From contig JAXDDX010000040.1 of assembly GCA_034670405.1 (NCBI GenBank), positions 1,736,501 to 1,800,500 of the forward strand: a stretch of 64,000 bases of DNA. The letters are read 5' to 3'. Each line of letters opens with the position of its first letter. Positions within the stretch are counted from its first letter, which is position 1. Under the pieces are notes generated by a model. The model was not told the origin of the DNA. It saw only the letters and a list, made by a program, of their open reading frames with translations, and made no database searches. The translations under genes and the position numbers were made by a program. This stretch comes from Hoplostethus atlanticus. Lineage: Eukaryota; Chordata; Actinopteri; Trachichthyiformes; Trachichthyidae. This document shows, in pieces, positions 50,313-60,478 of the stretch.

Positions 50313-53300
50313 GTCTCCCTCCCTCGACCTCTCTCCTTCTAACCTCTCTCTCTCCATCTATCGTGACTCATTCTCTCTCTCTCTCAGTTTATGATCCATT
50401 CCTTCCGTCCCCGCCTCCTTTCTGCCTGCGACATTTGCACTCTGGTCCTGTCGTAGCCCCCCCCCCCCCGGTATCTCCTTGTTCCATGTCAGGTCTAAGA
50501 CCAAACAAACACATATGACTGAAACACTGCCCTGCTTTCAAGAAACTTCGATTGAGCACTTTTCAGGTCACATGATCCGATCAACCTCACTATGGAAAAA
50601 AAGTCACTTTCATACGAACACACTTGCCTTCCCACTTACTACCACACTCCCACAGGACACAGGTGCCTAATACAATGGAGTGACTGTCAGGGAGATGAGG
50701 GACTTTCTGTTATTTTTCCTGACACCTACTTTGGGGGTACAGGTGGTAATTCAGGCCCTTTTAAAGAAGCACATTTACATTATGAATGTATTCCTTGACA
50801 GGCTGCTGTTTTGTTGCTGTATTTGACATGTTATTATAAAGAAGTTATGTATTTTTTAGAGCCTTTTTACTTGATAAATGAATTGTGTTGTGTTGATTGA
50901 TTCTGTTTTTGAATGCCCCCAGACTATTGCAGAATATTACTTTCTGTAAAGTTGTAGATTTGCCGCAGAAAATTGGATTTTTGTCCTGGGGCGAGTGTTT
51001 CTTTTGGGATATGGATAGTTGTTTTTTTTCTCACCTACAATGCTTTCTCATTTATCATTTCTGTGCATAAAGAAACTAAACCTGGTCTATGTGTGGCTTG
51101 CTGAATTTGGTCCTCCCACTCTCTTTTCATCACCATTTTCATCACCAGACAGTTTAGACTATTTTAGTGCTCATTTATTTGCTCATTCATTTGTCCCAAG
51201 CATCCACAGGGCATGAAGCCCCTGGCAGACTTGACCAATTATGGCCATCTTTGGCTACAATTTCAACACCCCAGACAAAATTTGCAAATTCTTTAGGCGT
51301 GACAACGATCAACAGTCTAGTGGTTCAGTGTGACAGGTGCAGGATGATGGATGTAACAAGTAGGATGTCGGACATAGGGTGCAGCCTCGTGAAATACTGG
51401 GTCCCATCACACATTTGGACATGCAATAAACCCTCTTGTGTGTGAGAGAGTGCGTTTGTGCATCTAGTTGGTGTTGTCTGTTGCTGGTGCTTTAATTCAT
51501 GTGAAGTGTCTAAGTGCAGCTAGCATCCAAAACAAGCCCAATTGCTGATACTGTAGCATCCTTTCTTTATCTCCCTCCCATTCATGATAAGCTATTCTTT
51601 GTGTCCTTGTATGTCCTCCATGCTTTGGTACTTACTGCTGAGCCAAACTCACGACTAATCAACTACCATCAGATGCACTGTTGAAAGGAAAATAGACAAA
51701 CTACAGATGAGCAACAGAGGGAGAAAGAAGAGGATGAGGATAGAAGTAGTGCATTTATCAGTAAGAGTGAGAGAGGGACAAATAGAGAGAGAGAGAGGCA
51801 GAAAGAGAAAGAGATATCCTACATTACAGCCCATCATAAAGCAGACAGCAGTGTGTCTGATTTCTCAGACCAGCTGGCTGCAAACCAAATGCCAGGGACA
51901 TCTGGCAGAGGACAAAGACACAACCAGCCCACACACACAAAGGTAGACACTTCACATGAATTAAAGCGCCAGCAACAGACAACACCAACTAGATGCACAA
52001 ACACACTCTCACAAACACATTATAGAGGGTTTTCAGGTACATAATGGATCCTCTGGGGACCATATTGGAGGTCCTCAGCTCCCGAGCAACAATGGCTGAG
52101 AACAGCTGGTTGCATTTTGCATTTCTAAACGTACAACTTCTTGAATTCTGTTGGTAAACACTAATGTACAGTGAGCAGAGTCTTGATTCGCTCTATCTGG
52201 GGTTATTTTGAGATCATGACCAGCACCGTGTATTTTATCCCACTTATTGCATTGCTACCTACACAATAATTTGACACAAATTATTGATTATTTTATTAGA
52301 AAACAAATTACAAGCGAAAGAAACAGTCCAGCAGGACTACAACCATAGAAACATCTGCAGCTAGCATCCATAGCTACACTGTAACAGAACTGTAACCATA
52401 GAAACGTCTGTAGCTAGCGTCCATGGCTACACTTTAACAGAACTGTAACCATAGAAACATCTGCAGCTAGCATCCATGGCTGCACTGTAACAGAACTGTA
52501 ACCACAGAAACGTCTGTAGCTAGCGTCCGTGGCTACACTGTAGCAGAACTGTAACCATAGAAACGTCTGTAGCTAGCGCCCGTGGCTGCACTGTAACAGA
52601 ACTGTAACCATAGAAACATCTGCAGCTAGCGTCCGTGGCTACACTGTAGCAGAACTGTAACCATAGAAACATCTGCAGCTAGCGTCCGTGGCTACACTGT
52701 AGCAGAACTGTAACCATAGAAACATCTGCAACTAGCGTCCATGGCTGCACTGTAACAGAACTGTAACCATAGAAACGTCTGTAGCTAGCGTCCATGGCCA
52801 CACTGTAGCAGAACTGTAACCATAGAAACGTCTGTAGCTAGCGTCCATGGCCGCACTGTAACAGAACTGTAACCATAGAAACATCTGCAGCTAGCATCCG
52901 TGGCTACACTGTAGCAGAACTGTAACCATAGAAACATCTGCAGCTAGCGTCCGTGGCTACACTGTAGCAGAACTGTAACCATAGAAACATCTGCAGCTAG
53001 CGTCCGTGGCTACACTGTAGCAGAACTGTAACCATAGAAACATCTGCAGCTAGCGTCCGTGGCTACACTGTAGCAGAACTGTAACCATAGAATAATATTG
53101 CAGCAATCTTCCATGTTTCTAACAGAGATTAGCCAAGTGTTTGTCTGCAGGGACCAAGGAGTAATGTCTTTTTGGCACAAGGTGTTGCCAAAAGGTGTTG
53201 ACATCAACAAAAACAACCAGACTTGACTACGGAGTGATTAGATGTGAAACAGTCTGTTATTCAGAAATAAGGCAAGAAATAAAACAAGTATACCTTATAA

Positions 53301-53874
53301 GACTATTCATATTTACTTATAATATTACTGAATTGACACCCACACCACAACAATCTTTTTCAGGTATCTCAGGTATTTTATTTTTTATTTTTTCAGGTAT
53401 TTTTCAGGTATCTCTCTCAGGTAACTCTCTTTCTATATTTAACATGATATGCATACAATCAATTCTACAATCATCCTCCATGACGGCATCAGCTGTGTTT
53501 GCTAGGGAGATTTGTGATGCAACCGCAAAGCCTCTATACCTGCCCCAGTACTCTCCACTTACCTGTACACTGTCCAGTACCATGCCGGCCATCACCATGC
53601 CCATCCCAGCCAGCAGGTAGGGAAAAACCACCTGGAGACAGATGACTATGGATGATTCATCCTCCACCTTGGCCACTAACACTTTAGGCCTCTCCTCCAC
53701 TGGCTTCTTAGGAGGAGGCTGGAGCCCCGGGGATAAGAGGAGGTCATCCGGCCCGTCTGAGATTCCCCCCAGGTGGGCGCTGGGACTCCCGCCAGGGCCC
53801 TTCCCCTTCCCCTTCGGGCGGGATTTTTTGTTCTTTTTCCTCTGGTGGGGTTGTTTTGTTTCCTCACCCGGCAT
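37215..53874 (-). CDS. SLC41A3: Solute carrier family 41 (Mg2+ transporter) member 3
   Basis: Ten coding exons on the minus strand join in phase: 53874-53563, 45325-45218, 44759-44688, 44021-43877, 43617-43471, 42823-42679, 41634-41555, 39550-39416, 38712-38564 and 37388-37215. The product is 488 aa; human SLC41A3 is about 507. SLC41 proteins are MgtE-related membrane carriers that move Mg2+, for SLC41A1 in exchange for Na+. A lysine-rich cytosolic N-terminus (7-26) precedes helix 1 (about 80-102). GLKGNLEM (124-131), [17 protein letters not shown] from 228, [25 protein letters not shown], and [17 protein letters not shown] (451-467) are the two repeated MgtE-type halves. The block [19 protein letters not shown] matches SLC41A3 better than A1 or A2. 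An in-frame TAA eleven codons upstream of ATG 53874 supports this start. All introns read GT..AG; nothing is truncated. Confidence 0.93.
39295..39378 (+). repeat. Fish SINE/LINE tail-like fragment
   Basis: GTAAGTCACTCTGGGTAAGAG followed by a CTCAATGGCTCAAATGTT run resembles the common fish tail in which AAGTCGCTCTGGATAAGAGC precedes a TAAATGACT repeat. It lies in an SLC41A3 intron just before exon 39416-39550. Confidence 0.4.
39597..39653. repeat. (GT)n(GA)n compound microsatellite
   Basis: About 20 GT units run directly into 7 GA units. It is about 50 bp upstream, in transcript sense, of the acceptor of the SLC41A3 exon at 39550. On the transcribed strand it reads (TC)n(AC)n, so it supplies part of the pyrimidine-rich stretch near that acceptor. 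Confidence 0.9.
40373..40460 (+). repeat. tRNA-derived SINE-like remnant
   Basis: GTGGTTAGCACAGC resembles a polymerase III A box, and AGGTCACCGATTCGATCC, about 60 bases later, resembles a B box. The spacing is that of a degenerate tRNA-type promoter. No full cloverleaf forms, so this is a SINE head or tRNA relic and not a working tRNA gene. Confidence 0.35.
40672..40813. repeat. (GA)n-rich block
   Basis: Two pure GA runs (about 40693-40711 and 40781-40812) sit in a purine-rich block inside an SLC41A3 intron. There is no coding content. Confidence 0.85.
46021..46690. mobile_element. Fold-back element with internal tandem array
   Basis: The left arm (46021-46117) and the reverse complement of the right arm (46575-46690) align along roughly 100 bp. 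Both read TTTTAGTTATA, then a GAGGCAGAG-type block, TAATCT(C/T)ATTGGTTGAGTTAA, a GGAGCC/AGAGCC block and a terminal TTTTT. Between them lies a GCTAGC-rich tandem repeat. This is the structure of a fold-back type MITE. It sits in SLC41A3 between the alternative first exon and exon 2. Confidence 0.6.
46160..46475. repeat. About 110-bp tandem repeat rich in GCTAGC
   Basis: GCTGACCTTCCAAG recurs at about 46173, 46283 and 46393, with a variant at 46461. Each unit contains a second half with CCATTGACCTTCCAGGGTCA, so the unit is itself an internal duplication. GCTAGCTAGC palindromes mark every unit. Confidence 0.75.
46842..46881. repeat. (GT)n microsatellite
   Basis: A pure GT run of about 19 units directly after a purine-rich GGGAGG stretch, in an SLC41A3 intron. 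Confidence 0.9.
48472..48507. repeat. (CATC)n microsatellite
   Basis: About nine CATC tetranucleotides, 40 bp downstream (in transcript sense) of the alternative SLC41A3 first exon. Looser CATC runs with a following TTTTCCTTGGG block recur near 47740-47780 and 48400-48445. This intron edge therefore appears to have been duplicated locally. Confidence 0.85.
48544..48738 (-). CDS. SLC41A3: Alternative SLC41A3 first coding exon (1b)
   Basis: An ATG in good context (A at -3, G at +4) opens 65 codons that end in phase 0 at a GTACGA donor, the same phase as exon 1a, so it can join exon 2 at 45325. The exon encodes its own version of the first membrane helix, [20 protein letters not shown], beside [20 protein letters not shown] in exon 1a. 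Its N-terminus ([20 protein letters not shown]) lacks the long lysine-rich tail. The predicted isoform has 449 aa. Exons 1a and 1b cannot both be included without duplicating the helix, so alternative promoters are likely. Confidence 0.75.
50275..50308. repeat. (CT)n microsatellite
   Basis: A pure CT run of about 16 units. On the minus strand it reads (GA)n, about 1.5 kb upstream of the alternative SLC41A3 exon 1b, where a GAGA-type promoter element would be plausible but unproven. Confidence 0.85.
52338..53092. repeat. 53-bp minisatellite with RFX X-box-like sites
   Basis: The word AACCATAG (once AACCACAG) recurs at exactly 53-bp spacing from 52341 to 53083, giving 14 full units without a single indel. 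Units differ only by substitutions (for example ATCTGC/GTCTGT). Each unit contains GTAACC-AT-AGAAAC, which fits the RFX X-box form GTNRCC-N2-RGNAAC, plus a GCTAGC palindrome. Thirteen units keep both half-sites. It lies about 470 bp inside SLC41A3 from exon 1a. Confidence 0.95.
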
Positions 53875-53912
53875 AATGGTGGTGGTGGTGGTGAGTGGGG
53901 CGGTGGCTTAAT

Positions 53913-54860
53913 CTGGGGATAGTGGGTGATATACGCAGAATTAACAAGGGAGAGAGTGGGTGGGTTAACTGTTTTTACCACACTTTTACCCAAAAGTCTA
54001 CTGTGTAACAATCTATTGTACAGTAAGTGAGATGTGGCTGCAAATGGAAGCGTACAAAGATGATGTAGTCTCCTCTGGACACTCACCAGGAATAACAAAT
54101 CAATGATTCGACAATTAATGAGATCCAGTCATATATTATTAACTTGATGGGAAATCTGTTCTATTATTCGATTCTCCCTGATGAAAAATCACTATAATAT
54201 TCCTAAAGTGATAGTAAGGATGTCTGTGGTACTCAGTAGTGTGTTTATAGTGACTTCATCATACTTTCTAGCATTATTGTATCTCCTGTGGTATTACTAT
54301 TTCCTCATGTTATACCACAGCTGCGTGATTTAAAGTTTTGCTGTGATATTTGGATAGTGTCCTTCTAAAATGCATTATAGGGCTATTATAGTTTTTATTC
54401 GTAATGGGTATTGATTTCCCGATGGGAAAGTATTATTAATAGTATTATTCTCTAAGTAGTACTGAGTAGGTCTACCACTGACATCTGGTTACACACACGG
54501 TAGAAAGTAATATCAGGCTAATCGATTGGTAAACAGTTAAATCAGTTAACAACCTAACAAGCAATAAAAAAAACATATCGCATACACACAATACTGTCGG
54601 CAATGTCCAGGTAATCTCGCGAGACATCTAGATTCCTATGTAGATCCATGAATTGCGCATCAGAACAACTAAAAACGTACACGTAAACGTCTCTTGTTTA
54701 AAGCTCTGCCATGCAGCCTGCTGCAAGATGCTGCCATGTGTACACCCCATAATAGCACTGCCCCGGTAACCATTGGTTACGCAGCTAAGTGCTGTCTGAT
54801 TGGCTAAAAGAGTGGAGTAATGTGTAGCCCCGCCCCCCTCAGGAGAAAAATTAGCTGCTG
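53913..54860 (-). promoter_or_regulatory. SLC41A3: Probable promoter region of SLC41A3 exon 1a
   Basis: Upstream of exon 1a on the minus strand are, in order going outward, the palindrome TCTCGCGAGA at 54615-54624, an inverted CCAAT box (GATTGGCTA, 54799-54807) and a GC box in CCCCGCCCCCCTC (54828-54840). This set is typical of CpG-type housekeeping promoters. TCTCGCGAGA is a known core-promoter motif in vertebrates. A splice acceptor just before the coding start (exon from 53912) suggests that the 5' UTR is split. A MITE family A copy lies between the motif cluster and the exon. Confidence 0.45.
54185..54400 (-). mobile_element. AT-rich MITE family A, copy 3
   Basis: On the minus strand it carries AAATATCACAGCAAAACT, GGAGATACAATAAT, AAGTCACTATAAAC, GAGTACCACAGACA and GGAATATTATAGTGA in the same order as 9560-9760. 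Its position just upstream of SLC41A3 exon 1a means it may lie in the 5' UTR intron or promoter. Confidence 0.5.
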
Positions 54861-55001
54861 TTTGAATTTAAAGTTGTATAACTAAACTGCGAATGATTCC
54901 CAAGACAGGGTGAACTCTAAATTGCACAATATAAAGAAATAGACGCTTTTAGACACTTTTCCTCCTCTACAATGTCAGAACATACCACGATCATTATAGG
55001 T

Positions 55002-55120
55002 TCTTAAGGCAGGGGTTCCCAAACCTTTTCATGTCAAGGACTCCCAAAATGGATCCTCAGTAGACCAAGTATGAGTGAAATTAAAAGAGTTACAAGCGTT
55101 TGACCTATTCATAAACATAA
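55002..55120 (+). repeat. Dispersed repeat (GGGGTTCCCAAAC type)
   Basis: CAGGGGTTCCCAAACCTTTTCA followed by TGTCAAGGACTCCC is a familiar start of a fish DNA-transposon-derived repeat. Only the first about 100 bp are recognisable. Confidence 0.4.
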
Positions 55121-55373
55121 GATATCTGTAACATCCAACCATGTAAAGTATATTGCACTGACATTGCTGTTGTTGTGTTGCTGTGATTTGTAACTAAAAG
55201 TGTAAAGCAGGTTGAACACAAAGACATGCTCTATGGTCAAGAGACACACTACGGCTGAATCAAGATACATTACTGGATTACATTCAACGCCCTTACCTTT
55301 TGTCTCCAGAGCTAAAACCAAGCGTGTGTTCGGACGTACGTCTACTCCCAAGAATAACTCATCTATGAAGACG

Positions 55374-55378
<5 letters not shown>

Positions 55379-55411
<33 letters not shown>

Positions 55412-55590
55412 CGAGTGCTTCTCATGTGTGTGCATGTGTTTACGTGTATATGTATCTATGTTCAGGCAATGTGTATGTTCTGCTCTTGTGTGCTATGCAT
55501 GTTTGTGTGTGTGTGTGTGTGTCAGGCTCACTGTGTTTGTGTGTGTGTGCCCGTGCAGTATGTGTGTGCCCGTGCAGTATGTGTGTGCCC
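55379..55590. repeat. (TG)n-rich tract
   Basis: Several GT runs (55379-55407, 55502-55522, 55538-55549) and three 17-bp copies around TGTGTGCCCGTGCAGTA at 55543-55595. The cysteine/valine-rich reading frames here are artefacts of this tract. Confidence 0.85.
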
Positions 55591-55924
55591 GTGCGTGTGC
55601 AACAAGGGGCGCCGTCTTGAATTTCATACCATTGGCAGATAAGGATATCCTCCTGCTGTCTCACCCCATCTCTCTCTGGGGCTGGTGACAGCAGCAGGCA
55701 GCACTTTCCCTCTTCCACTCATGGGCGGAACACACAGCAGACCCATTCTACTCAACGCTTTCTATGATCTTCGTCACAGGACTCAAATAAATTGTTAATC
55801 TTTTGTTCTGGGAGCCAGATTCATTAAAACCTATTTTCAACTTGTGCCTGCACCCCATGTGTGAACCCAGACCCACAGTTTCACAAAGCAGGAGATAAAA
55901 GAATGCGACAGACTTTTCTGGCAG

Positions 55925-56135
55925 AAACACATCTTCTGTTTCCTTACGAGAAGTCAAGAAATCGACCAATGGGTTGAGATAATTCCACTTGTTTTCACTG
56001 GTTTCAAGAATGAGTGAATACATCCAATAATGAAATGTGAAATAATGCAGATCACTCAACTCAAACAAGTTGATTCAAACAAGACTCCAGCGCTTGACTA
56101 AATGACTTGTTTGGATTTTTGCAGTGTAGTACAGT
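55925..56135 (-). mobile_element. Dispersed repeat family B, copy 3
   Basis: Reverse-strand copy of the family seen at 30895-31020 and 33240-33545: CACTGCAAAAATCC at one end and AAGTGGAATTATCTCAACCC near the other. It appears the most complete of the three. Confidence 0.5.
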
Positions 56136-57503
56136 GTAGTGTAGTACTTCCAGTGTAGTACAGTGTAGAATTTCAATACCTTTCATCACAAATATCTTTT
56201 GGGTCTGTGGCTTTGCTGCTATGTCTCATGGATGTCTGTCTTTTGTCAGTATGTCCACCAAACTACATGTGTGAAATGCTAACACATGGTAAGGCCTGTA
56301 TGTTAGACTGTGATATTTAACGGGTATATCACGAGGATGCTGTTAATACAGTAGAGGTCTGAAACTCTGCCAGGCAAAGTCTACATGGGGCTGTTCTGCT
56401 CTGATCCAGACTGAGCTGAGCCGTACTTTGGAGTACTACAGGACCTGTTTCTTATTTCTGTTTGGCCTGTCTTAGTATGTTGAGTCCTCAAATGGTAAAA
56501 TGTGCATTCATGTGGGTGACGCAGACTTCATTTCTCATTTCGGTTGTACTACACCTCAGTAGTATTAAAGGGTCGGTGCCCCACTAGAAAGCCATGGAAT
56601 AAACTCAACTTATTGTTTTGCTGCAATGTGAGCAAAAGCAATGCCAAAAGAAAAATATTAGATTGACCCCAATGTGTTTCTAAGAACCCTTATTTCCTCA
56701 AAGTTACCACACCTTGGGCCTTGTCCCGCACCTCTTTTCACATGTATTTGCTATCCGTTATGTATGATGATAAGATCTGTGTGTATAAAATATATAGCCT
56801 CTCAACATTATCACATTATTACATCACACATTAAATGACGTTGCAACCACCACTTGTCACCACTAGGTGGCAGCATGGGTCAAGGGCAAAGAAAATAAAA
56901 CCACAGAAGTGCTGTCAATGTCTTCATGAGTTTTTATGACTTTTTAAAAAAGGCAACGGCTTGGCAAAACTCCCACCCACTTGTAACACGATATACTGAA
57001 GCTAAAAACAGACCCCAGTACAACATCTTTGTTCCTCTAGATTGCAAAGTATAGGCCTGCTTCAATGTGTAACTGCTCTAAGATAAAAGAGGTTTTGTGA
57101 AAATGTTCAGCATATTAGGGCTGACAAGTAGAACTACCGATTTTCCAGTATTACAAAACCGACACAGATTTTTTTTTTTTTCCATATTCAGGTGTGTTGA
57201 GTCCTGGTGGTATCAGCTACATGGTGGTCTGTTAAGATGATGTGTCTGCAACAGGCTAAAAGTCGCAGTCTTATTACAGTTAATAGTAACCTAATCCATG
57301 TTATAGTTATGGATTCTCTAAACACTCAGGTTATTTAAACGTTCAGAGGTGGAAAGCCCCTGGAGGTTGTGGAAATCTGGTTTACAGTCACATACTGTTT
57401 GTTTTAAACTCAACGTTACTGTAATCAAAACCAGTTAAGATTAAATTGCCTTTCCATATGTTTTCCTATACGTTTCTGTCTTTTTGTGACTTTTTATGTG
57501 TGG

Positions 57504-57534
<31 letters not shown>

Positions 57535-57643
57535 CTGTGGTTGTTCTTTGGCTTCGGCTCAGCATGGCTGTGTAGGCCCTGGCATTTTCAGCACCTCATT
57601 TACACCTCTATGCAGACATGGTACACACACTTAAGACAGACAC

Positions 57644-57647
57644 ACAT

Positions 57648-57689
<42 letters not shown>

Positions 57690-57693
57690 ACAG
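57644..57693. repeat. (CA)n microsatellite
   Basis: A CA run of about 20 units with a CACTCA interruption. A separate (GT)n run lies at 57505-57532. Confidence 0.9.
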
Positions 57694-57836
57694 TAAAAGG
57701 GCCTTCTTTGCATTGTACAGCTGCTCTGAGCTGTTGGACGGTATTATAGGCAGAAGCAAAGAATTGCAACCCGATGTACCGTTCAATAGAAATCACATTT
57801 CTTTCAAACAAATTCAACCCAGTATTACAACATTTT

Positions 57837-58070
57837 AGCATACACTATGGATCCATGCTAACACTTTAGCATACACTATGGATCCATGCTAACACTTTAG
57901 CATACACTATGGATCCATGCTAACACTTTAGCGTACACTATGGCTCCATGCTAACCCTTTACCATACACTATGTTGAGTGATAGCAGGCTTCATGCTAAC
58001 ATTTAACATGCCACTATGTTGAGTGATAGTATGCTCCATGCTAACACTTTAGCATACAGTATGTTGAGTT
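57837..58070. repeat. 31-bp tandem repeat, decaying to longer units
   Basis: AGCATACACTATGG repeats at 57837, 57868, 57899 and (as AGCGTACACTATGG) 57930, an exact 31-bp period. It continues as longer degenerate units with ATGCTAACA to about 58070. Each unit contains GGATCC or a one-base variant. Confidence 0.85.
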
Positions 58071-58625
58071 TTATTATATGGCCTGCCTGAAACCACTCAT
58101 TCATCCACTGCACAGTGATTTTTAGCTGTACACAGTCACCCATCACCCACTACTTTCACTCCCTATGGAGAGAGGAAAAGTAGTCCCTGGTAGTAAAGTA
58201 GTTATTTTATAACTCATAAAACTTTTATAACTTTGTAACTTGTTATTTTATATCATAATTAATGTATATTTGATCTCCAAATCTGCCAGACGTAACTATC
58301 CATCATTTTGGTGTCTATGTTACAGGAGAGTTGACGAACCGACCAATGGGGTACTCCTTTAAGAATAGGGGGAAGAGATTCATATAGTCTGCAGTCTTAT
58401 GTCTACCCTCCACTACACCACCGGTTCCATCCACTGAAATAAATGATGAGTTAATGTCTTGTGACTGGAAAGTGAGCATCTTGTTCAGTGCAGTGTTTTA
58501 TAAGCTACTGCGGACAGATTGGATTTAGCACTTGGTTCGACGATAAGCTAGCTGGTTGATAGATAGCCGTGTGTTTCCAGGCTCTTTGGCCCGCGTGGTG
58601 GAAACTATCGTGGAAACTCGTAGTG

Positions 58626-58733
58626 TCGGTGCTATAAATAAATGTCCCCTGTCCCCTGTCCCCTGTAGCCCGCCTGGCTATCGTGTCAGTCATTTAGAAA
58701 GTCAGTCAGTCAGTCAGTCAGTCAGTCAGTCGG
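58626..58733. repeat. Short tandem repeats (CCCCTGT)n and (GTCA)n
   Basis: About three CCCCTGT units at 58645-58668 and eight GTCA units at 58700-58732, followed by imperfect CTGCCTGC words to about 58890. Confidence 0.8.
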
Positions 58734-59459
58734 CCTGTCTGTGTTTCTGCCTTTCCTTCTGCCTGCCTGACAGTCTGCCTGCTTGTCTGTCTACCTGCCT
58801 ACCCGTCTATCTTTCTTTCCATCTGTTTGTATTGCTAGACATCTGTCCTGTCTGTCCATTTGTCTAGCTCCATATTTGCCTGCCTGTCTGCTGTCAGTCT
58901 CCCAATTGGCTAGCATGTCTATCTGTCAGTGAGGTTTTGACCGATAAGAGGTTTTGAAGGCCGATACCGATGCCAATATTTTTGTATTGAAGCCAATTGC
59001 CAATATTTTAAGCTGATATTCAATACCTTTACAGTTTTCATGCCAAAGATTCAGTGTTTCCCCCCCGAAATGTATTCTTGGCTGAGTGGAGTTGCAGTCA
59101 GACCATCATGGGACACTAAAACTCAGTGAAAGCCAGACTAATGTAATTGTTAGGTGTGTTAGCAGCCCCGTAAGGCAGGGTGATGCAGCTTTAATTGCAG
59201 GTTTTTACAGACTGACACCCCCCGAAGCGGTTGCTGGAATGTTTTCTCTCGTCAGCCATCGGATATAAAACTAATATTAATAAAAAAAACATATCCACTG
59301 GCCGTGGTCCGGGAGGAACCCCAGACATATCAGAGGTGGACAAACTGCCCCGTGTCTATCTCTCTGCTCTGGCTGTATACCTTGGCACACCTGTTGCTGG
59401 TCACACCAGCAGCTGTTGGCCTTGTGATACTTCCACTGCACCCACTGTATCTCCCTGTC

Positions 59460-59467
<8 letters not shown>

Positions 59468-59545
<78 letters not shown>
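59468..59545. repeat. (CA)n microsatellite, 39 units
   Basis: A pure CA run of 78 bp, the longest uninterrupted one in the central part of the window. Confidence 0.95.
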
Positions 59546-59546
<1 letters not shown>

Positions 59547-60478
59547 CACCTGTCCTCGCTGTCACCATACTATTTCACCCACTCTTGCAACACCTCATTG
59601 TGTCATTACAGCTACCATGAGAGTTGTCTCCAGTTACTATCTTTCCACTGTGTGTGTGTGTGTGAGTGTGTGCATGTTACAAAGTTGTCGATAGTTACAG
59701 TACTGTATGTCAACCTCTGTAAACCCCTAGAAGGATAGGGTTCTTCCTCTCAGGACCGCTAGCCACAGCATGCTAGTAATAGGAGAAGGAAAATGAAGCG
59801 AACGAGTCAAATTTGGAAATTTGGAGCTCAATCCAAATTTCAAATTGGGGCCAAAGTACAGTTGGCTACAAAATTGTCATTTCAAACAAAGGTGGATCAA
59901 ATGAAGTGAATCATTTCACTACTGTCCGATGGCCTGAAGTTCAGAATCAACCGTTATTTCAAGTTGTGTGAAATAATGTTAGTATCTCTATTCTCACCAT
60001 CTCAACATACATTCCCCTTCAAATGTAATCAAAGTAAAAAAAGTAATCACCTATTTTCTTGAAAGTATCTGTAATCTGTTTCCATTTTTACTGTAACTCT
60101 AATGGATTGCAAATGCTTAAATTTTGTGATCAGATTACTGCATTCCCATTACAGATTACATGCAATCTGTAAACTCCCCAATGCATCATGAATTTCTCAT
60201 TGGCATGCTCCGCCGTTCTGAATATCACATCAGTACCGGGATGACTCAACGTCATGACGCTGTGCGCTCGTTTTGAGAGGAATGCTGTTCAAGGGACGCT
60301 TTGTGGAAGATGTCATGACACATTTGTTCTGATGAAGTAAAATGACCAGAATCTAATTTATGGTGTTATGATGTTTCTGTAATCGTGTCGGGACATGCAG
60401 CAGCGTGTTTCATCTGGCCGGTCATCCCTTGCTGTTTACCACATTAGCATTCCCTGATCTAATAGAGTAGGGGAGTAC

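Larger units (their letters stand above)
48739..53562 (-). other. SLC41A3: SLC41A3 intron between first exons 1a and 1b
   Basis: About 4.8 kb separates exon 1a from exon 1b. The part next to exon 1b (48739-50350) may contain the untranslated start of the 1b transcript, but I cannot fix a start site. It includes a (CT)n run at 50275-50308. The 53-bp array at 52338-53092 and a run of TTTCAGGTAT-like words at 53358-53424 are the only other structured parts. 50350-52330 shows nothing recognisable. Confidence 0.55.
54861..60478. other. Repeat-rich region upstream of SLC41A3
   Basis: Apart from the dispersed repeats and microsatellites listed separately, I find no exon with acceptable splice sites and family-like protein here. 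The 3' end of the unidentified minus-strand gene should lie in this interval or just beyond, but I could not locate it. 56140-57490 and 58080-58560 show nothing recognisable. Confidence 0.5.

Noticed and set aside
52338-53092. CRISPR-like array
   Set aside because: The units are contiguous 53-bp repeats with substitutions and no unique spacers, in an animal intron. It is a minisatellite.
59277-59738. Several long cysteine/valine or histidine/threonine-rich open frames
   Set aside because: They are translations of the 78-bp (CA)n array in different frames. The same applies to frames at 55212-55688, 62407-62688 and 63541-63972.
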